64,000 nt of DNA, taken from NCBI RefSeq assembly GCF_038396675.1, contig NC_088933.1, positions 17,334,001 through 17,398,000 on the forward strand, written 5' to 3'. The translations under genes were made by a program, and so were the position numbers. This stretch comes from Hydra vulgaris. Its lineage: Eukaryota; Cnidaria; Hydrozoa; Anthoathecata; Hydridae. Numbering within the stretch: the stretch's first letter is position 1; each line of letters begins with the position of its first letter. A model generated the notes under the pieces. That model was not told where the DNA came from. It worked only from the letters and a program-made list of their open reading frames with translations, and searched no databases. Shown in pieces: positions 32,640 to 63,441 of this stretch.

Positions 32640-33225
32640 ACACACCATTTTTCACATATGTTTAAAAATTAACTAGACTTAAACACCGCTCCATTATCCA
32701 TCAACAGTTTTGCGGTGGGCCATGCTCCCTAAATACGGATTCCAATTGACTTGCTACATTTTTGGTATCTTCGCGAGGCAACTTTCTCCAAATTGCAAGC
32801 CGACTTGGTCAACAGTCAATCATTGTTAAATATGGCGACCCTTTATAGTGAGTCACATCACAAGCAATTCGATACCATGTTTCTGGTACATCTAGCACTC
32901 CATTTTCCCATTTTACTGGCACTGGATCAATTGAATTACATTGACAACATTTGCGAACACATTCTTCAACATCTTTTATTAATACGTGCGGAAGTCTTCG
33001 TTGCACTGTAAACATTGTCTGATTAACGCCAAAATGATGCTTTGAGTGACAATTATGAATTTCTTCAGCAATATGTGGAGTAAGACATAGCTCTTTTGTA
33101 TTTCTTCGTGAAAGCTCATTTAACCAAGTCTTTGGAACTCTTGTCAACATGTCAGCTTTGTTTTTGAAAGACAGAACCCATTTTAACGTGATGTTTATAT
33201 TATATTTTTTTATTAAGTCTTGCAA
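32640..33225 (-). pseudogene. Gypsy-like integrase, zinc domain and core start
   Basis: The open frame to 32809 contains LTRVPKTWL, then an H-H-C-C zinc-binding block (HNCHSKHHFGVNQTM and CVRKCCQCN) and the core start YRIACDVTHYKGSPYLTMID, which holds the first catalytic Asp. The core continues in another frame (LPREDTKNVASQLESVFREHG) to about 32700 before breaking. Confidence 0.82.
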
Positions 33226-33251
33226 TAGAGAAAGTCTTCTTTTAATTCTGA

Positions 33252-33735
33252 TTATGCATTTGATCGAATCCTATGACTTTCAATCAGCATACTTTTTAGC
33301 CATCCATGAACTGTTACTGAATCAGTGAATACTGACAACTTCTTTATATCCCACTTAGCAGATAGGTTTATCCCACGCACCACAGCATCTAATTCAGCAA
33401 TATTAATATGCATAACATCATTTATACTTCGAAGCCAGGCTGCATCCTCAATTATTACGCCATTGTATTCTATAGCAACTCCTATTGCCATGCTGCTAGC
33501 ATCACACCACAATGTTGCTCCATTTTGAATCCCTTTAGCATTCCATTTCCCTTTCACAGAATCACAAACTTCTAATTGGCGCAATATTTCAATCAACCAT
33601 GACTGAGCTTGATCTCCGATTAGATCATCCCAAGCATTTCCTTGACTATGACGTTTTAAAAAACTGCAGGCAATTCTGAGCCACCCTCCAACAGGATAGT
33701 GACCTAATAAGTGTCCACATATTGAAAAAAGTTTC
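33252..33735 (-). pseudogene. Gypsy-like RNase H domain
   Basis: GHYPVGGWLRIACSFLKR leads into GATLWCDASSMAIGVAIEYN, INIAELDAVVRGINLSAKW and KLSVFTDSVTVHGWL. These give the RNase H acidic residues (D in CDAS, E in AELDA, D in TDS). The type is that of gypsy-like elements with the VRGDW/WVDASS layout. The frame then breaks before the next domain. Confidence 0.83.
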
Positions 33736-33739
33736 CGTC

Positions 33740-34050
33740 GTGATGCAACGAACAAAATCGTGCAATGTGTCCAGATTCTCCACACCTAAAGCATTTTATT
33801 CCATCGCTAACAATTCGTTTCTTCGTAAAACAGATTCGGGCAACATGTCCAGGCTCACCACACTTGTAGCAGTTAAAATCGGTAGCGGATGGTTTTTTAA
33901 CATTTTTATAGAAACCAGAGGTTGTTGTTGAAACATACTCTTCTTTTGTTTTTTCCGTCATGAGTACTCGTGCATGGTTTAATGCATCCTGTAACCTGAT
34001 CCCAAGTATTTTCACTTGTGCTCGTAGCTGCTTTGAAATTTCAACAAAAA
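33740..34050 (-). pseudogene. Gypsy-like gag end with two CCHC zinc knuckles
   Basis: Reads VFVEISKQLRAQ, KILGIRLQDALNHARVL, then CYKCGEPGHVARIC and CFRCGESGHIARFC. Both knuckles keep all C-C-H-C ligands. These knuckles bind RNA in retroelement nucleocapsids. It opens at a breakpoint and closes in a frame overlapping the RNase H frame. Confidence 0.85.
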
Positions 34051-34052
34051 CC

Positions 34053-35032
34053 TTTTATCTAAAAGATGAACGATGTATAGGAGGAAAATTAAGCAAAGTT
34101 CGTTTAACAAGCTTAGCAGCAGGAAATGGAGTTGGTAAAAAGCTGCCTATGTTTATAATCGGAAAAGCAAAAAAACCACGATGTTTCAAATGTGTCAAAA
34201 GCCTACCTTGTCAGTACCAGTACCAAAATAATTCCTAGATGAACTCTGAAATCTTTACTGATTATGTAAGGAGACTTGACGCAAAGTTTAATGCTGAGGG
34301 TAGAAAAGTTGCACTAATCATAAATAACTGCCTAGCTCATCCTAATGTTGAAAATCTCAAAGCAATGGAATTAGTATTTTTACCACCAAACACCAAAGCG
34401 CAACCAATGAACCAGGGAGTCATAAGTGCATTGAAGACTTTATATCGCACAAATGTTATGAGGCGTCAGATAAAATACATCGATGCTGGTAAAAGGACCC
34501 AAAATATCAACATTCTTGAAGCTATGAGCATGTTAGTCAAGTCATGGGGTGCTGTATCGACTAACACTGTAATAAATCGTTTTAGAAAGGCAGGCATCTC
34601 AAAGGAAATTCCGATTGCGAGTATAAATGGTGAAGAAGATCCTTTTGAATTGCTTGAAGAAAACGTCAAAGAACTTAGATCACGTGGCTTAAGTAAAGAA
34701 AGATTTTGCTGTTGAAGATTACGTAAACATAGATTTTGATATTTTTACAAGCGAAGCAATCGCTATCACAGATCGAGAAATTCTGGATTTCATTTTAATC
34801 AACGATTGTGCTCAGGTAGATGAGGAGACGAAGATTCGAACGATTCGCCTCCCGTAAAGCCAAAATTATCAGAGGTTACACGTGCAATAGAGTTAATTGA
34901 ATGTTGGTCTCTTTTTGAAAATAACGGTGTCGAAATCCGACAATCGCTAAACCTAGTATCAAAGATGTTTGATAAACATTCTTTAGAGGCAAAAAAGCAA
35001 TTGAAAATGGACGATTTTTTCGAAAAATTGTA
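34053..35032 (+). pseudogene. Tigger/pogo transposase (DDE_1), catalytic residues changed
   Basis: Blocks in order: FYLKDERCIGGKLSK, RLTSLAAGNGVGKKLPMFIIGK, NPRCFK-like PRCFKCVKSLPC (to 34238, TAG), then from 34239 EIFTDYVRRLDAKF, KVALIINNCLAHP, LVFLPPNTKAQPMNQGVI and RFRKAGI to 34715. A frame change is followed by more coding-like sequence ending MDDFFEKL and TAA at 35030-35032. Family members have LL-DNCPAHP and QPMDQGVI; here both Asp are Asn (AAT at about 34323, AAC at about 34409). With the stop, frameshift and lost 5' half it cannot be an active transposase. Confidence 0.88.
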
Positions 35033-35254
35033 AATATTTTATTTCTTTATTTTAGATTGTTTTTTTTAGGAGGTAAAGACTTAAACGGCATCTTATTCCA
35101 AAGTTTTTCTTCTTTTTTACTTTGTACTACTGTTAAAATTTATTAGTAACTTGAAATTGGTCACTTTAAAGAAGATTTTCAGTTATTCGAACTTTCGGCT
35201 ATTCGAAGTAAATTCTTGTTCCCTTTGGAGGTTCGAATAACCGGGAGTTTACTG
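34053..35254 (+). mobile_element. Tigger/pogo DNA transposon, 5'-truncated
   Basis: The right TIR is present at about 35229-35254. Its complement starts CAGTAAACTCCCGGTTATTC, typical of Tigger/pogo ends, and is followed by TA (35255-35256), half of the expected TA duplication. The left end and the N-terminal DNA-binding part are missing, replaced at about 34052 by gypsy-like sequence on the other strand. Confidence 0.8.
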
Positions 35255-35256
35255 TA

Positions 35257-35484
35257 TCGTCTGAAATTGCTAGATTCAAATTTTAAAATGTTATGAAATT
35301 CAAAACATAATATACAAGGGAATAGATTGACCACCAATTTTTAAACGGATCCGTATATATATTATGAAACTGATCCACATCCGAGGTTTGGATCCGTTTA
35401 TTAACGTCCTCAAAATAAGTGAAAACAGTTTATAAATTTTAATAGACTGTTTTTTTCTACAGGAAAAATGCATGATCCCCAACA
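35257..35484. other. Short inverted-repeat sequence
   Basis: AAACGGATCC at 35343 and its complement near 35390-35399 enclose about 37 bases. This is possibly a small element fragment. Confidence 0.4.
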
Positions 35485-36000
35485 AGCATAGGCGTAGAAC
35501 TTTAATTTTCCCGGATTGGGCTTAAACTATTTGGTAGATGTTGAAACTCTATAATAAGAAATAACAAATCTTTTCAATGAGCACAAAAATATAATTTATT
35601 TTCTCAAGGAAAATGTGTTCATGCGTATGGAGGCATGCATTATAAACTCATCGATCAAATGATAAGATCAAGAGTGGAAGCAATATCGCAATGGTAATTT
35701 AAAAAAGCAAGATGATTTTATCGCTCTTGAGACATTGCAGAACGCAAATAAGTCTTCAGTTCAAAGACAAGAAAAAGAGCGCTAACACATACAGGAAGTG
35801 ACAGGCATACATAGTAAAAAATCTTCACCAGCTTCACAAACCCGGGAATCAGCGGAATTAATTGAGAAAGAGCGCCATCATGGCGTACAAGTGTGCTTAA
35901 AAATGATGTAAAATGATTTAGTTGAATGTTCTTGAATTTGAATGATCTACAAATATATTGCGATGTAGTTTTAGTCTTGTATAACATTCAAAGTCATCTT
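35485..36000 (-). pseudogene. hAT transposase C-terminal relic (ZMYM/TTF-type)
   Basis: Minus strand reads VSALFLVFELKTYLRSAMSQ followed by ER, and in adjacent frames HLAFLNYHCDI. The (S)LKRLKTYLRSTMSQERLN...LNIH block is typical of ZMYM/TTF-type hAT C-termini. The element appears to end at about 35488 with CATAGGCGTAG, similar to hAT ends of this group. Upstream parts are not recognisable. Confidence 0.6.
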
Positions 36001-36770
36001 TCTAAAAAACCTCAAATAATCCTACATCCAAGGACTGACCAATCATAAATTTTTCTACATTTGTTAAATCCTCAGTGGTCTCAGTCGGTTCGTTATAGGG
36101 TAGTCTTACGTTTTTCACCTCGTTTTTCAACTTTTGATTTATAATTTATGGCATTTGAAATCATCATTGCTGAACACCCAAGAGTATTTTGTATATATGA
36201 GTAAAATTTAACCTATCTATGATACTTCAAAATAATGTAGCATTCTGGCGTACAATGACGTCCTCGGCCCACTTTGAAAGATTTCGATTCTAAACCTTTT
36301 AAAACGAGATTGACGAAAAGAAACGAAGCAATTTATCGTTTCGGAAGACATTCGCTTACTTTTAATTTACCGTTACCATCTCGTTATAACGATAAACAAA
36401 AAAATCTAATCTCGCTTCATTTTGAGACAAAACGAGACTTTATCCAAAAACCTCTAATTCTTTTGCTGTACCAATTTAATGAAAATTGCCATACTTGATT
36501 TTAAATTACAGCATATTTTTTTCGCAAAATATTAGGTAATGCTTTAGCCAATCAGAAACCGTTGTTTCTCATTAAAGTTTTTTAGTTTTTAAGTGAGAAA
36601 GTTCTTTAAAAAAGCAGCGCTAAACTTAGGTTGAAAAAACGACACGAGAAGACTTCACGCAGTTAATACAATAATTAGTTGTAAGACTTTAATATATAGA
36701 TATAGAAATAAATATCAAACAAATATTAAAATAATTCTCTTTGTTATAATAAATAAGAAAGAAAAAACAT
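36001..36770. other. Unassigned intergenic sequence
   Basis: A 74-codon frame at 36274-36498 is of ordinary composition and matches nothing I know. It could be part of an unrecognised element, as the region is less AT-rich. Confidence 0.35.
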
Positions 36771-37363
<593 letters not shown>

Positions 37364-37381
37364 TTAACCCCTTAACTGTGT

Positions 37382-37529
37382 CTGACGGATATATCCGTCT
37401 TTCAAGGGTGTAGCTCTACGTGTGTCTGACGGATATATCCGTTTATTGGAACTGTAGGCTTATATGTATCTGACGGAAATTTCCGCATTTTGGAACTGTT
37501 GCACCGTTTGTGACTGACGGATATTTCCG
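37382..37529 (+). repeat. Four palindromic iterons at exact 44-bp spacing in the piggyBac left end
   Basis: CTGACGGATATATCCG or variants begin at 37382, 37426, 37470 and 37514. Copies 1 and 2 contain the perfect 14-bp palindrome ACGGATATATCCGT. Copy 3 has CGGAAATTTCCG. Copy 4 has ACGGATATTTCCGT with 5-bp arms. The TIR base block AACTGT also recurs before copies 1, 3 and 4. The array is absent from the right end. A dyad-symmetric, regularly spaced array suggests binding sites for a dimeric protein, perhaps the transposase. Confidence 0.85.
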
Positions 37530-37704
37530 TTTTTTACTTGAGTTAAACAACAGATCAGATCAGATAAGTTAAAAGCAAGTTTGTTATTTATGTTATGTAA
37601 TAGCTTTTAACAATAGTATGGTCTTCATTTTATACTCTAGAGTTTTTTCAAAATATAGCTAATAGCTTTATATGACAATGCTTTAGTTTAGTGGAAAAGT
37701 AAAC

Positions 37705-39479
37705 ATGGCTTCGGCTAGAAAATCTTACCCTAAAAGAAGTAATTATTCTGTTCAAGATCTAATTGAATACATGGGAGAAAGCGATGAATTATCTGATATT
37801 AGTTCTAATGATGGTTCTTCTAATGAAGGTTCAGTTAAATCTGTTACAGAAGAAGAAATAATTTGCTCATCATCAGCAGATGATGATAATGAAACTGACC
37901 TTCTTGACACTGATGTAATGCAATTAGAACAAGATAATACAAACGATGAACCGAATTGGGTTAAAATAGACGGTTATAAAGCAAATTTTGCTAAATTTGA
38001 GGGTAATGCGGGACCTCGTCCAAGTTTTATAGTTAATAGGACTCCTCTTACTATATTTGAAGCATTTGTAACAGACGACCTCGTTGATCTTATTGTCGAG
38101 CAAAGTAACCTTTTCGCAGTACAATATCGTAAAAATAATATAATTAAAGATAAATCCCGAATTCAAAAATGGATACCTTTAGGCAGAAACGACATCAGGC
38201 TCTATATAGCATTCATTTTATATCGTGGAATCTTATGGAAACCAACACATGCTATGTATTTTTCAACAAACCCTCTGTTTGACACACCAATAATAAGAAA
38301 AGTATTGTCTTTTGATAGGTTTTGTCTTATTGAGAAGTTTCTTCATTTTGTTGATAACAGTAGTTTGCCAATACATTTCTGTAAAAAAGCAAAAATTAAA
38401 CCGATCTATGACTACCTAGTAAACAAATTCAAAACTCTGTATATACCAAATAAAAATATATCAATAGACGAATTACAGCTGCTTTGGAAAGGTCATTTAA
38501 GTTGGAAACAATACATTCCAAGCAAGCGTTCCAGATTTGGAATGAAGTCCTTTGCATTATGTGAATCAGCTACTGGCTATATTTGGAATTGTTTTTTGTA
38601 CACTGGTAAGGAAATGACTGAAAGTTTTGCACCAGACTTGAAAAAATACAAATATCAAGCTACTAAAATTGTTATTACTCTAATGGATAATTTAATTGGT
38701 AATGGCTATTGTTTACACATTGATAATTGGTATACATCTTATGAAATTTGCAAAGTATTGCTGGATCATAATACTGATTGCATTGGTACATTACGTAATA
38801 ATCGCAAACAGTTACCGCAGGATATAAAGAATCTAAAATTAAAATTGGTGATACTTTAGTTCGATATGATACTAAAACAAATATAATGTGTACCAAATGG
38901 AGAGACAAGAAAGATGTGCACATGCTGAGTACCTGTGTTCAAAATGATACAATCACTGTTAATAGAGCTGACAGAGAAAAAAATATTCCTCTAGTGATAC
39001 ATGAATATAACAAAAACATGGGTGGTGTTGACCGATCTGATCAAATGTTGACAACATATGAATCCGAAAGAAAAAGACTTAAAAAATGGTACAAAAAGAT
39101 TTTTATGCATTTGATTAGCGTTTGTGCATTCAATGCAAATATTATAAACAATAAGTTATCACCTAATATGACATCCTTACAGTTTAGAGAGTCCATTATC
39201 AAAGAGAGCATTGTTAAATACCATGAATCAATCGAGAAAAAAAGAAGTCGAACTCGAGTATTACCTTCTCCTTTAAGATCAATAGAGCGTCATTTTGTTG
39301 ATGCTATACCAGCAACAGAAAAAAATATGAAACCAAGTAGAAGGGGTGTTGTCTGCTCTGAAAACAAGATTAGATCAGATACCCGATATATGTGTCAAGA
39401 CTGTAATGTTGGTTTGTGTGTTGTGCCTTGTTTTAAAATTTACCATACAAAAGAAAAATTTAAAGGTTTTTGTAAATAA
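37705..39479 (+). pseudogene. piggyBac transposase with a single frameshift
   Basis: ATG at 37705 opens 384 codons to 38859. From about 38825 the frame continues in another register to TAA at 39477-39479 (197 codons from 38886). A one-base loss in the A run near 38827 accounts for the change. Domain order fits PGBD4-like proteins: acidic N-terminus, SIDELQLLWKGHLSWKQYIP (first Asp), YCLHIDNWYTSYEIC (second Asp), MGGVDRSDQML (third Asp), and a C-terminal Cys-rich domain CQDCNVGLCVVPCFKIYHTK. All three catalytic Asp are kept. Length near 590 residues is normal. Apart from the frameshift it looks intact. Confidence 0.9.
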
Positions 39480-39731
39480 TTGAACTTTTGTTATTATTTT
39501 TTAAATGTCTTACAAACCTTTGTTTTATTTTTTTGTTGCCTATAAAATTTAGTTCCTCGTTGATATTAGCAAGAAATGTTAAATGCTATTAGGGTTTTTT
39601 TTTTTTTTTTTTTGCAATTTTCGGCGTAATAAACGAAAATTAATTAAACAGTTTAAAGAAATCGTTAAACAAAATATTTTGCCGTAAATATCAACGTGAT
39701 TTTTAAAATTACGCCACAGTTAAGGGGTTAA

Positions 39732-40600
39732 TTGATTTCTCGTTACCGCTTCAAATAATTCTGAGATGCAACAGCTTAGTTTAGAAAAGACTTAAACCAT
39801 TGAACATATACAAATAGAAAACATCAATACAACTTATTTCAATGCGTTCCCTAAATTACAAAATTATATCAAAAATAACGGTAATAAATATATATGAATT
39901 AAATTCTCATTTTACTAATCTCATTCTTGTATATACGCACAAAAAATTTAGTCTTTCCATATTATACAAGAGAGTAATAATTTTTTAATACTGCTATTTT
40001 CATGCTCACAAGCAGTATTTTCAAAAAAAATCAAGTTAGTGACTAAAAAATTCACTCTTGAATATAGACCATGATGTAAGCACAGTTTTCGCCGGAAAAA
40101 CAACAGTTTCACTTTAGTTCCACATCTAATTTCTTCGTAAAATGATTTAAATTATACTTTGATAGTTATGTAATGATAGATTGATGACACATACCATACC
40201 TAAAATATTGTTTTGACATCGCTCCTTAGTGTTATCAACAAATAAATCTAATATGAAGTGCAGACATCTTTGTTAGTAATTCTCTGAATACTCGCGAACA
40301 TTATTGATTACCAACATTTGAGCAAATTATGACGCATGCGCATAATAAATGTCCATTAATAAACCACCGTGGCTTAATCTTGGTTTCAAATAGTTGAAGA
40401 AATGCTGAACAACAGTTGTTGCAGAAATTAATTAGTTTCCGCAATAATTGCATTACAAAATTAACTTGTTGTAAAACAGACGTTAAGTTGCGCAACTTAC
40501 GCTAGAAAATGTTTTTATTTGTCGTACAACTATTGGAAACCAAGCTTAATGGTTGACTACCAGCACATTAAAAACACTTTTTTATTTACAATTATTTAAC
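39732..40600. other. Intergenic between piggyBac and YTHDC1 3' end
   Basis: No feature beyond a 64-codon minus frame at 40495-40301 with no recognisable similarity. Confidence 0.35.
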
Positions 40601-40898
40601 AGAAAGTTTATATATGAATTGTTAAATTTTTATAGAAAATATTTTACATTTTTCATTCGTATCGCATTCGTTTTTACAAACAGGTCCATTTATTTAATTT
40701 ATTCTTTTATCCATTCAGCATACCAGAGGCATAATTCCGGTACTATCTATTTAATGTCTGCTCAATTCAGCTTCTTAATATTCAAATAAAGGAATGAATA
40801 CAAGTACATTTGATGCGATCGCTCTTTTTTTGTGCAGAATTGAAAAACTGCATTTCGTATGGCATCTACATATTTACTTATATCACAACGGTTCAATA

Positions 40899-61003
<20,105 letters not shown>

Positions 61004-61165
61004 CTATAAAGAAAAAAAAAAAAATTAATAATATATTTGTAACATTGTTTCTGTCATAGAAGATACAACTGTTGTTTTATTATTTAAACAATAAATTTAA
61101 ACTTTAAAAACTATTAAACTTTAAAAGTTTAAAAAAAATTAATGTGTATACATGCATGTATGTTT

Positions 61166-61768
61166 ACCCTGTACCAATTGAAGTGCGAAGTTTGTTTAAA
61201 CTTGTCATGTTAACAGGCATGTGCTTTTTATATAGTTCCCGCATTTATTTGTATTGTTTGAATAGATTCTAGATGACTCGTTGTTCAATGGGGAACAATG
61301 GTCATTCCAACAAGATAGTGCCCCTTCGCACAAAGCGAAGACAACACAGAGGTGGTTGACAGCCAATGTGCCCGATTTTATCTCTACGGATGCCTGGCCG
61401 TCAGCATCACCAGATCTTAATCCATTGGATTATGCAATCTGATCTAAACTGGAGGCGAAGGTGTGCTGCAAACCTCACACTTCCGTTGATGCCCTCAAGC
61501 GATCACTTCTCAGAGAATGGGATGCTTTATCCATGGATACCGTGCGTAAATCAATCGAGGAATGGCGTCCAAGACTGGAGGCGTGCATACGGGCAAAAGG
61601 GGGTTATTTCGAGGACTCTCTTTATTAATGTGTACTTTAGCATTTTAACTAAAACATAACATGCATATAATATGTATATATTACATTTGTTCTTGCATTA
61701 AAAACATGTTCTCTTAAATTTTTTTACTGAATTAAAATTTCGCACTTCAATTGGTACTACTAGGTAAA
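61166..61768 (+). mobile_element. maT-type (DD37D) mariner relative, deleted copy
   Basis: TIR TACCAATTGAAGTGCGAA at about 61178 and its complement at 61739-61756. TA borders follow GTATGTT at the left and precede AATACATAC at the right. Only the C-terminal half of a transposase is inside, so it is internally deleted. Confidence 0.82.
61269..61628 (+). pseudogene. maT transposase C-terminal half
   Basis: Frame from 61269 reads LDDSLFNGEQWSFQQDSAPS, TTQRWL, then SPDLNPLDYAI, TGA instead of Trp at 61440-61442, SKLEAKVCCKPH and LKRSLLREWDALS, ending FEDSLY and TAA at 61626-61628. The second and third catalytic Asp (QQD and LDY) are present and separated by 37 residues, which is the maT spacing. 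The first catalytic part is lost. Confidence 0.85.
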
Positions 61769-61954
61769 TACATACAGTACTGTGCAAAAGAAAGTAGCAC
61801 CTAAGAAATTTTTTTAAAAATGTACATTTAAATAAATATAAGTAAATAATATTGAGTTTTTATTAAATTAAACTAAAATATTGTTTTAAATAAAACTATA
61901 TTTATTTACTTTAGTTAATGATTTCAATAATAATATAATTTCAGTACTAATAAA

Positions 61955-62880
61955 ATGCCAAAGATATGAATAAATGACAGAAATCACATCATTGTTTTAC
62001 ATGAAGAGGGCTATAGTCAACTTAAAATAACCAAATGTGTGTATTGCTCATGAGCCTCAGTTCAAAAAATAGATAAAAAATAATGAAACTAGTGATGCAA
62101 TGGAAAAAAAGAACTCTGGTCGTCCCAAGAAGTTAAGCCTACGCGATGAACAGTTTTTAAAAATAACAGCGCTACAAAATCACAAGATAGTAAGCACAGA
62201 ACTTGTTCAAGATCTTAAAAGAGCTAGTGAAACTTAAGTACGTGCATTTACTGTGCAACAATCTTTAATAAAATCTGGATTAAAAGGCTGTGTAGCTATT
62301 AACCTTTATTACACAAAGGTAATAAAGAAAAAAGATTAAAGTTTGCCAGAGAGCACAAAGAGTGGCAGAAAAATGAATGGGACAAGGTATTGTTTACAGA
62401 CGAATCTAAATTTCAAATATTTGGGACGAATAGACAGTAGGTTAGGCAAAGAAAGGGAGATGCATTGAAGGAGCCATGTCTAGCATCAACTATCAAACAT
62501 GGTGGAGGGAATTTCAAGTTTGGGGGTGTATTTCAATAAAAAGGGTAAGAGATATTGTTAGAATAACAGAAAAACTTACAGGTGAAAAATATAAAAATAT
62601 TTTACATAATCATACTGTGCCTTCTGGACGACAACTGATATGGGATTGTTTTATTTTACAACAGGATAACAATCCCAAACATACTTGCAAATTAGTTAAA
62701 AACTATTTGTCAAATCTGAAAGAGGAGGGAGTGCTTCAAACCATACCTTGGCCTCCTCAGAGCCCTGATTTGAATAATTGAACATGTTTGGGACTACTTA
62801 GACAGAAAGAAGATGGAAAGGTTGCCAAAGAATGTAAATGAGCTTTGGAATGTTCTAAAAGAAGAATGGTAAAATATACC
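61955..62880 (+). pseudogene. Tc1-like transposase, decayed
   Basis: Helix-turn-helix remnants with GRPKKLSLRDEQFLKITAL, then AREHKEWQKNEWDKVLFTDE and SKFQIFG (first Asp), KHGGGNF, then from 62476 WWREFQVWGCISIK, GEKYKNIL, WDCFILQQDNNPKHT (second Asp), LPWPPQSPDLN-like block. In a shifted frame EHVWDYLDRKK supplies the Glu. This is the Tc1 DD34E pattern. Several stops and frameshifts. Confidence 0.85.
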
Positions 62881-62905
62881 CATCACATTTATTGAAAATC
62901 TCTAT

Positions 62906-62974
62906 AAAAGTATAAATAAAAGACTCCAAGATGTTATTGTAAATAACATCTTGGAGTCTTTTATTTATACTTTT
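62906..62974. repeat. 33-bp-arm perfect palindrome, 3-base loop
   Basis: Left arm 62906-62938 and right arm 62942-62974 pair without mismatch; loop GTA. The left arm still encodes the transposase C-terminus (SINKRLQDVI), so the right arm is an inverted copy of coding DNA. Confidence 0.95.
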
Positions 62975-63162
62975 GGTCACACTAAATATTAATTAAGTCT
63001 CTATGTTATAGTTATAAATTTAAATGTTTTTAATAAAACTTGTATTATACTACACAATTCAATAAAAAATATGTTTGTACCTACATTTTGTTTTAATTTC
63101 ATTTTGTTTAACATTTTATCTTGAATATATTAAAATTCTCTTAGGTGCTACTTTTTTTTGCG

Positions 63163-63441
63163 TTTAGACATTTACATTATGCTAAAACTTATTTATTGGA
63201 ATATTTCAAATGTCTTTTGATATGTTTATGCAGCATTTATTTAGAAAAAAGAATTAATGTGTATACATGTATGTATGTTTAAATACATACATCAGGCCTT
63301 ATTAAAAAGAGTTACGCAGTACCCATTTTACATACAAAATGGCAATATTACTTATGTGTAAAGACATTTACATTTTGCCAAAAATTATTAGAATATTTCA
63401 AATGTCTTTTGATATGTTTATGTGACATTTATTTAGAAAAA
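63163..63441. repeat. About 195-bp-period duplication with an empty-site copy
   Basis: AGACATTTACATT..., TATTTCAAATGTCTTTTGATA and CATTTATTTAGAAAAAA occur at 63163-63250 and again at about 63358-63441. Between them, 63252-63290 (ATTAATGTGTATACATGTAT then GTATGTTTAAATACATAC) equals the flanks of the maT insertion at 61139-61167 joined to 61767-61774. Confidence 0.75.

Larger units (their letters stand above)
32114..34052 (-). mobile_element. Gypsy-like retrotransposon relic lacking protease and RT
   Basis: Minus-strand order: gag with two CCHC knuckles, then directly RNase H, integrase zinc domain and core start, and integrase tail. The sequence from the last knuckle jumps within about 30 bases to GHYPVGGWLRIACSFLKR, a post-RT block. 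Protease and the RT polymerase core are therefore missing. The 5' side ends abruptly at about 34052, where Tigger sequence begins on the other strand. No LTRs were seen. Confidence 0.8.
37368..39727 (+). mobile_element. piggyBac transposon, complete ends, 2.36 kb
   Basis: Terminal repeats CCCCTTAACTGTG (37368-37380) and its exact complement (39715-39727) are flanked by TTAA at 37364-37367 and 39728-39731, the piggyBac target duplication. The transposase lies inside with one frameshift. The left subterminal region holds a 44-bp-period palindromic array. Perfect TIRs and TTAA sites suggest a fairly recent insertion. It sits 1.2 kb beyond the 3' end of YTHDC1. Confidence 0.95.
61775..63170 (+). 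mobile_element. Tc1-like element, decayed
   Basis: Starts CAGTACTGTGCAAAAGAAAG after TA. The subterminal AAGTAGCACCTAAGA recurs inverted at about 63137-63152. The outer right end has diverged. It carries a transposase relic and, at its 3' end, a 69-bp palindrome. Confidence 0.8.

Noticed and set aside
36274-36498. 74-codon open frame
   Set aside because: No recognisable domain, no splice context, no supporting neighbour.
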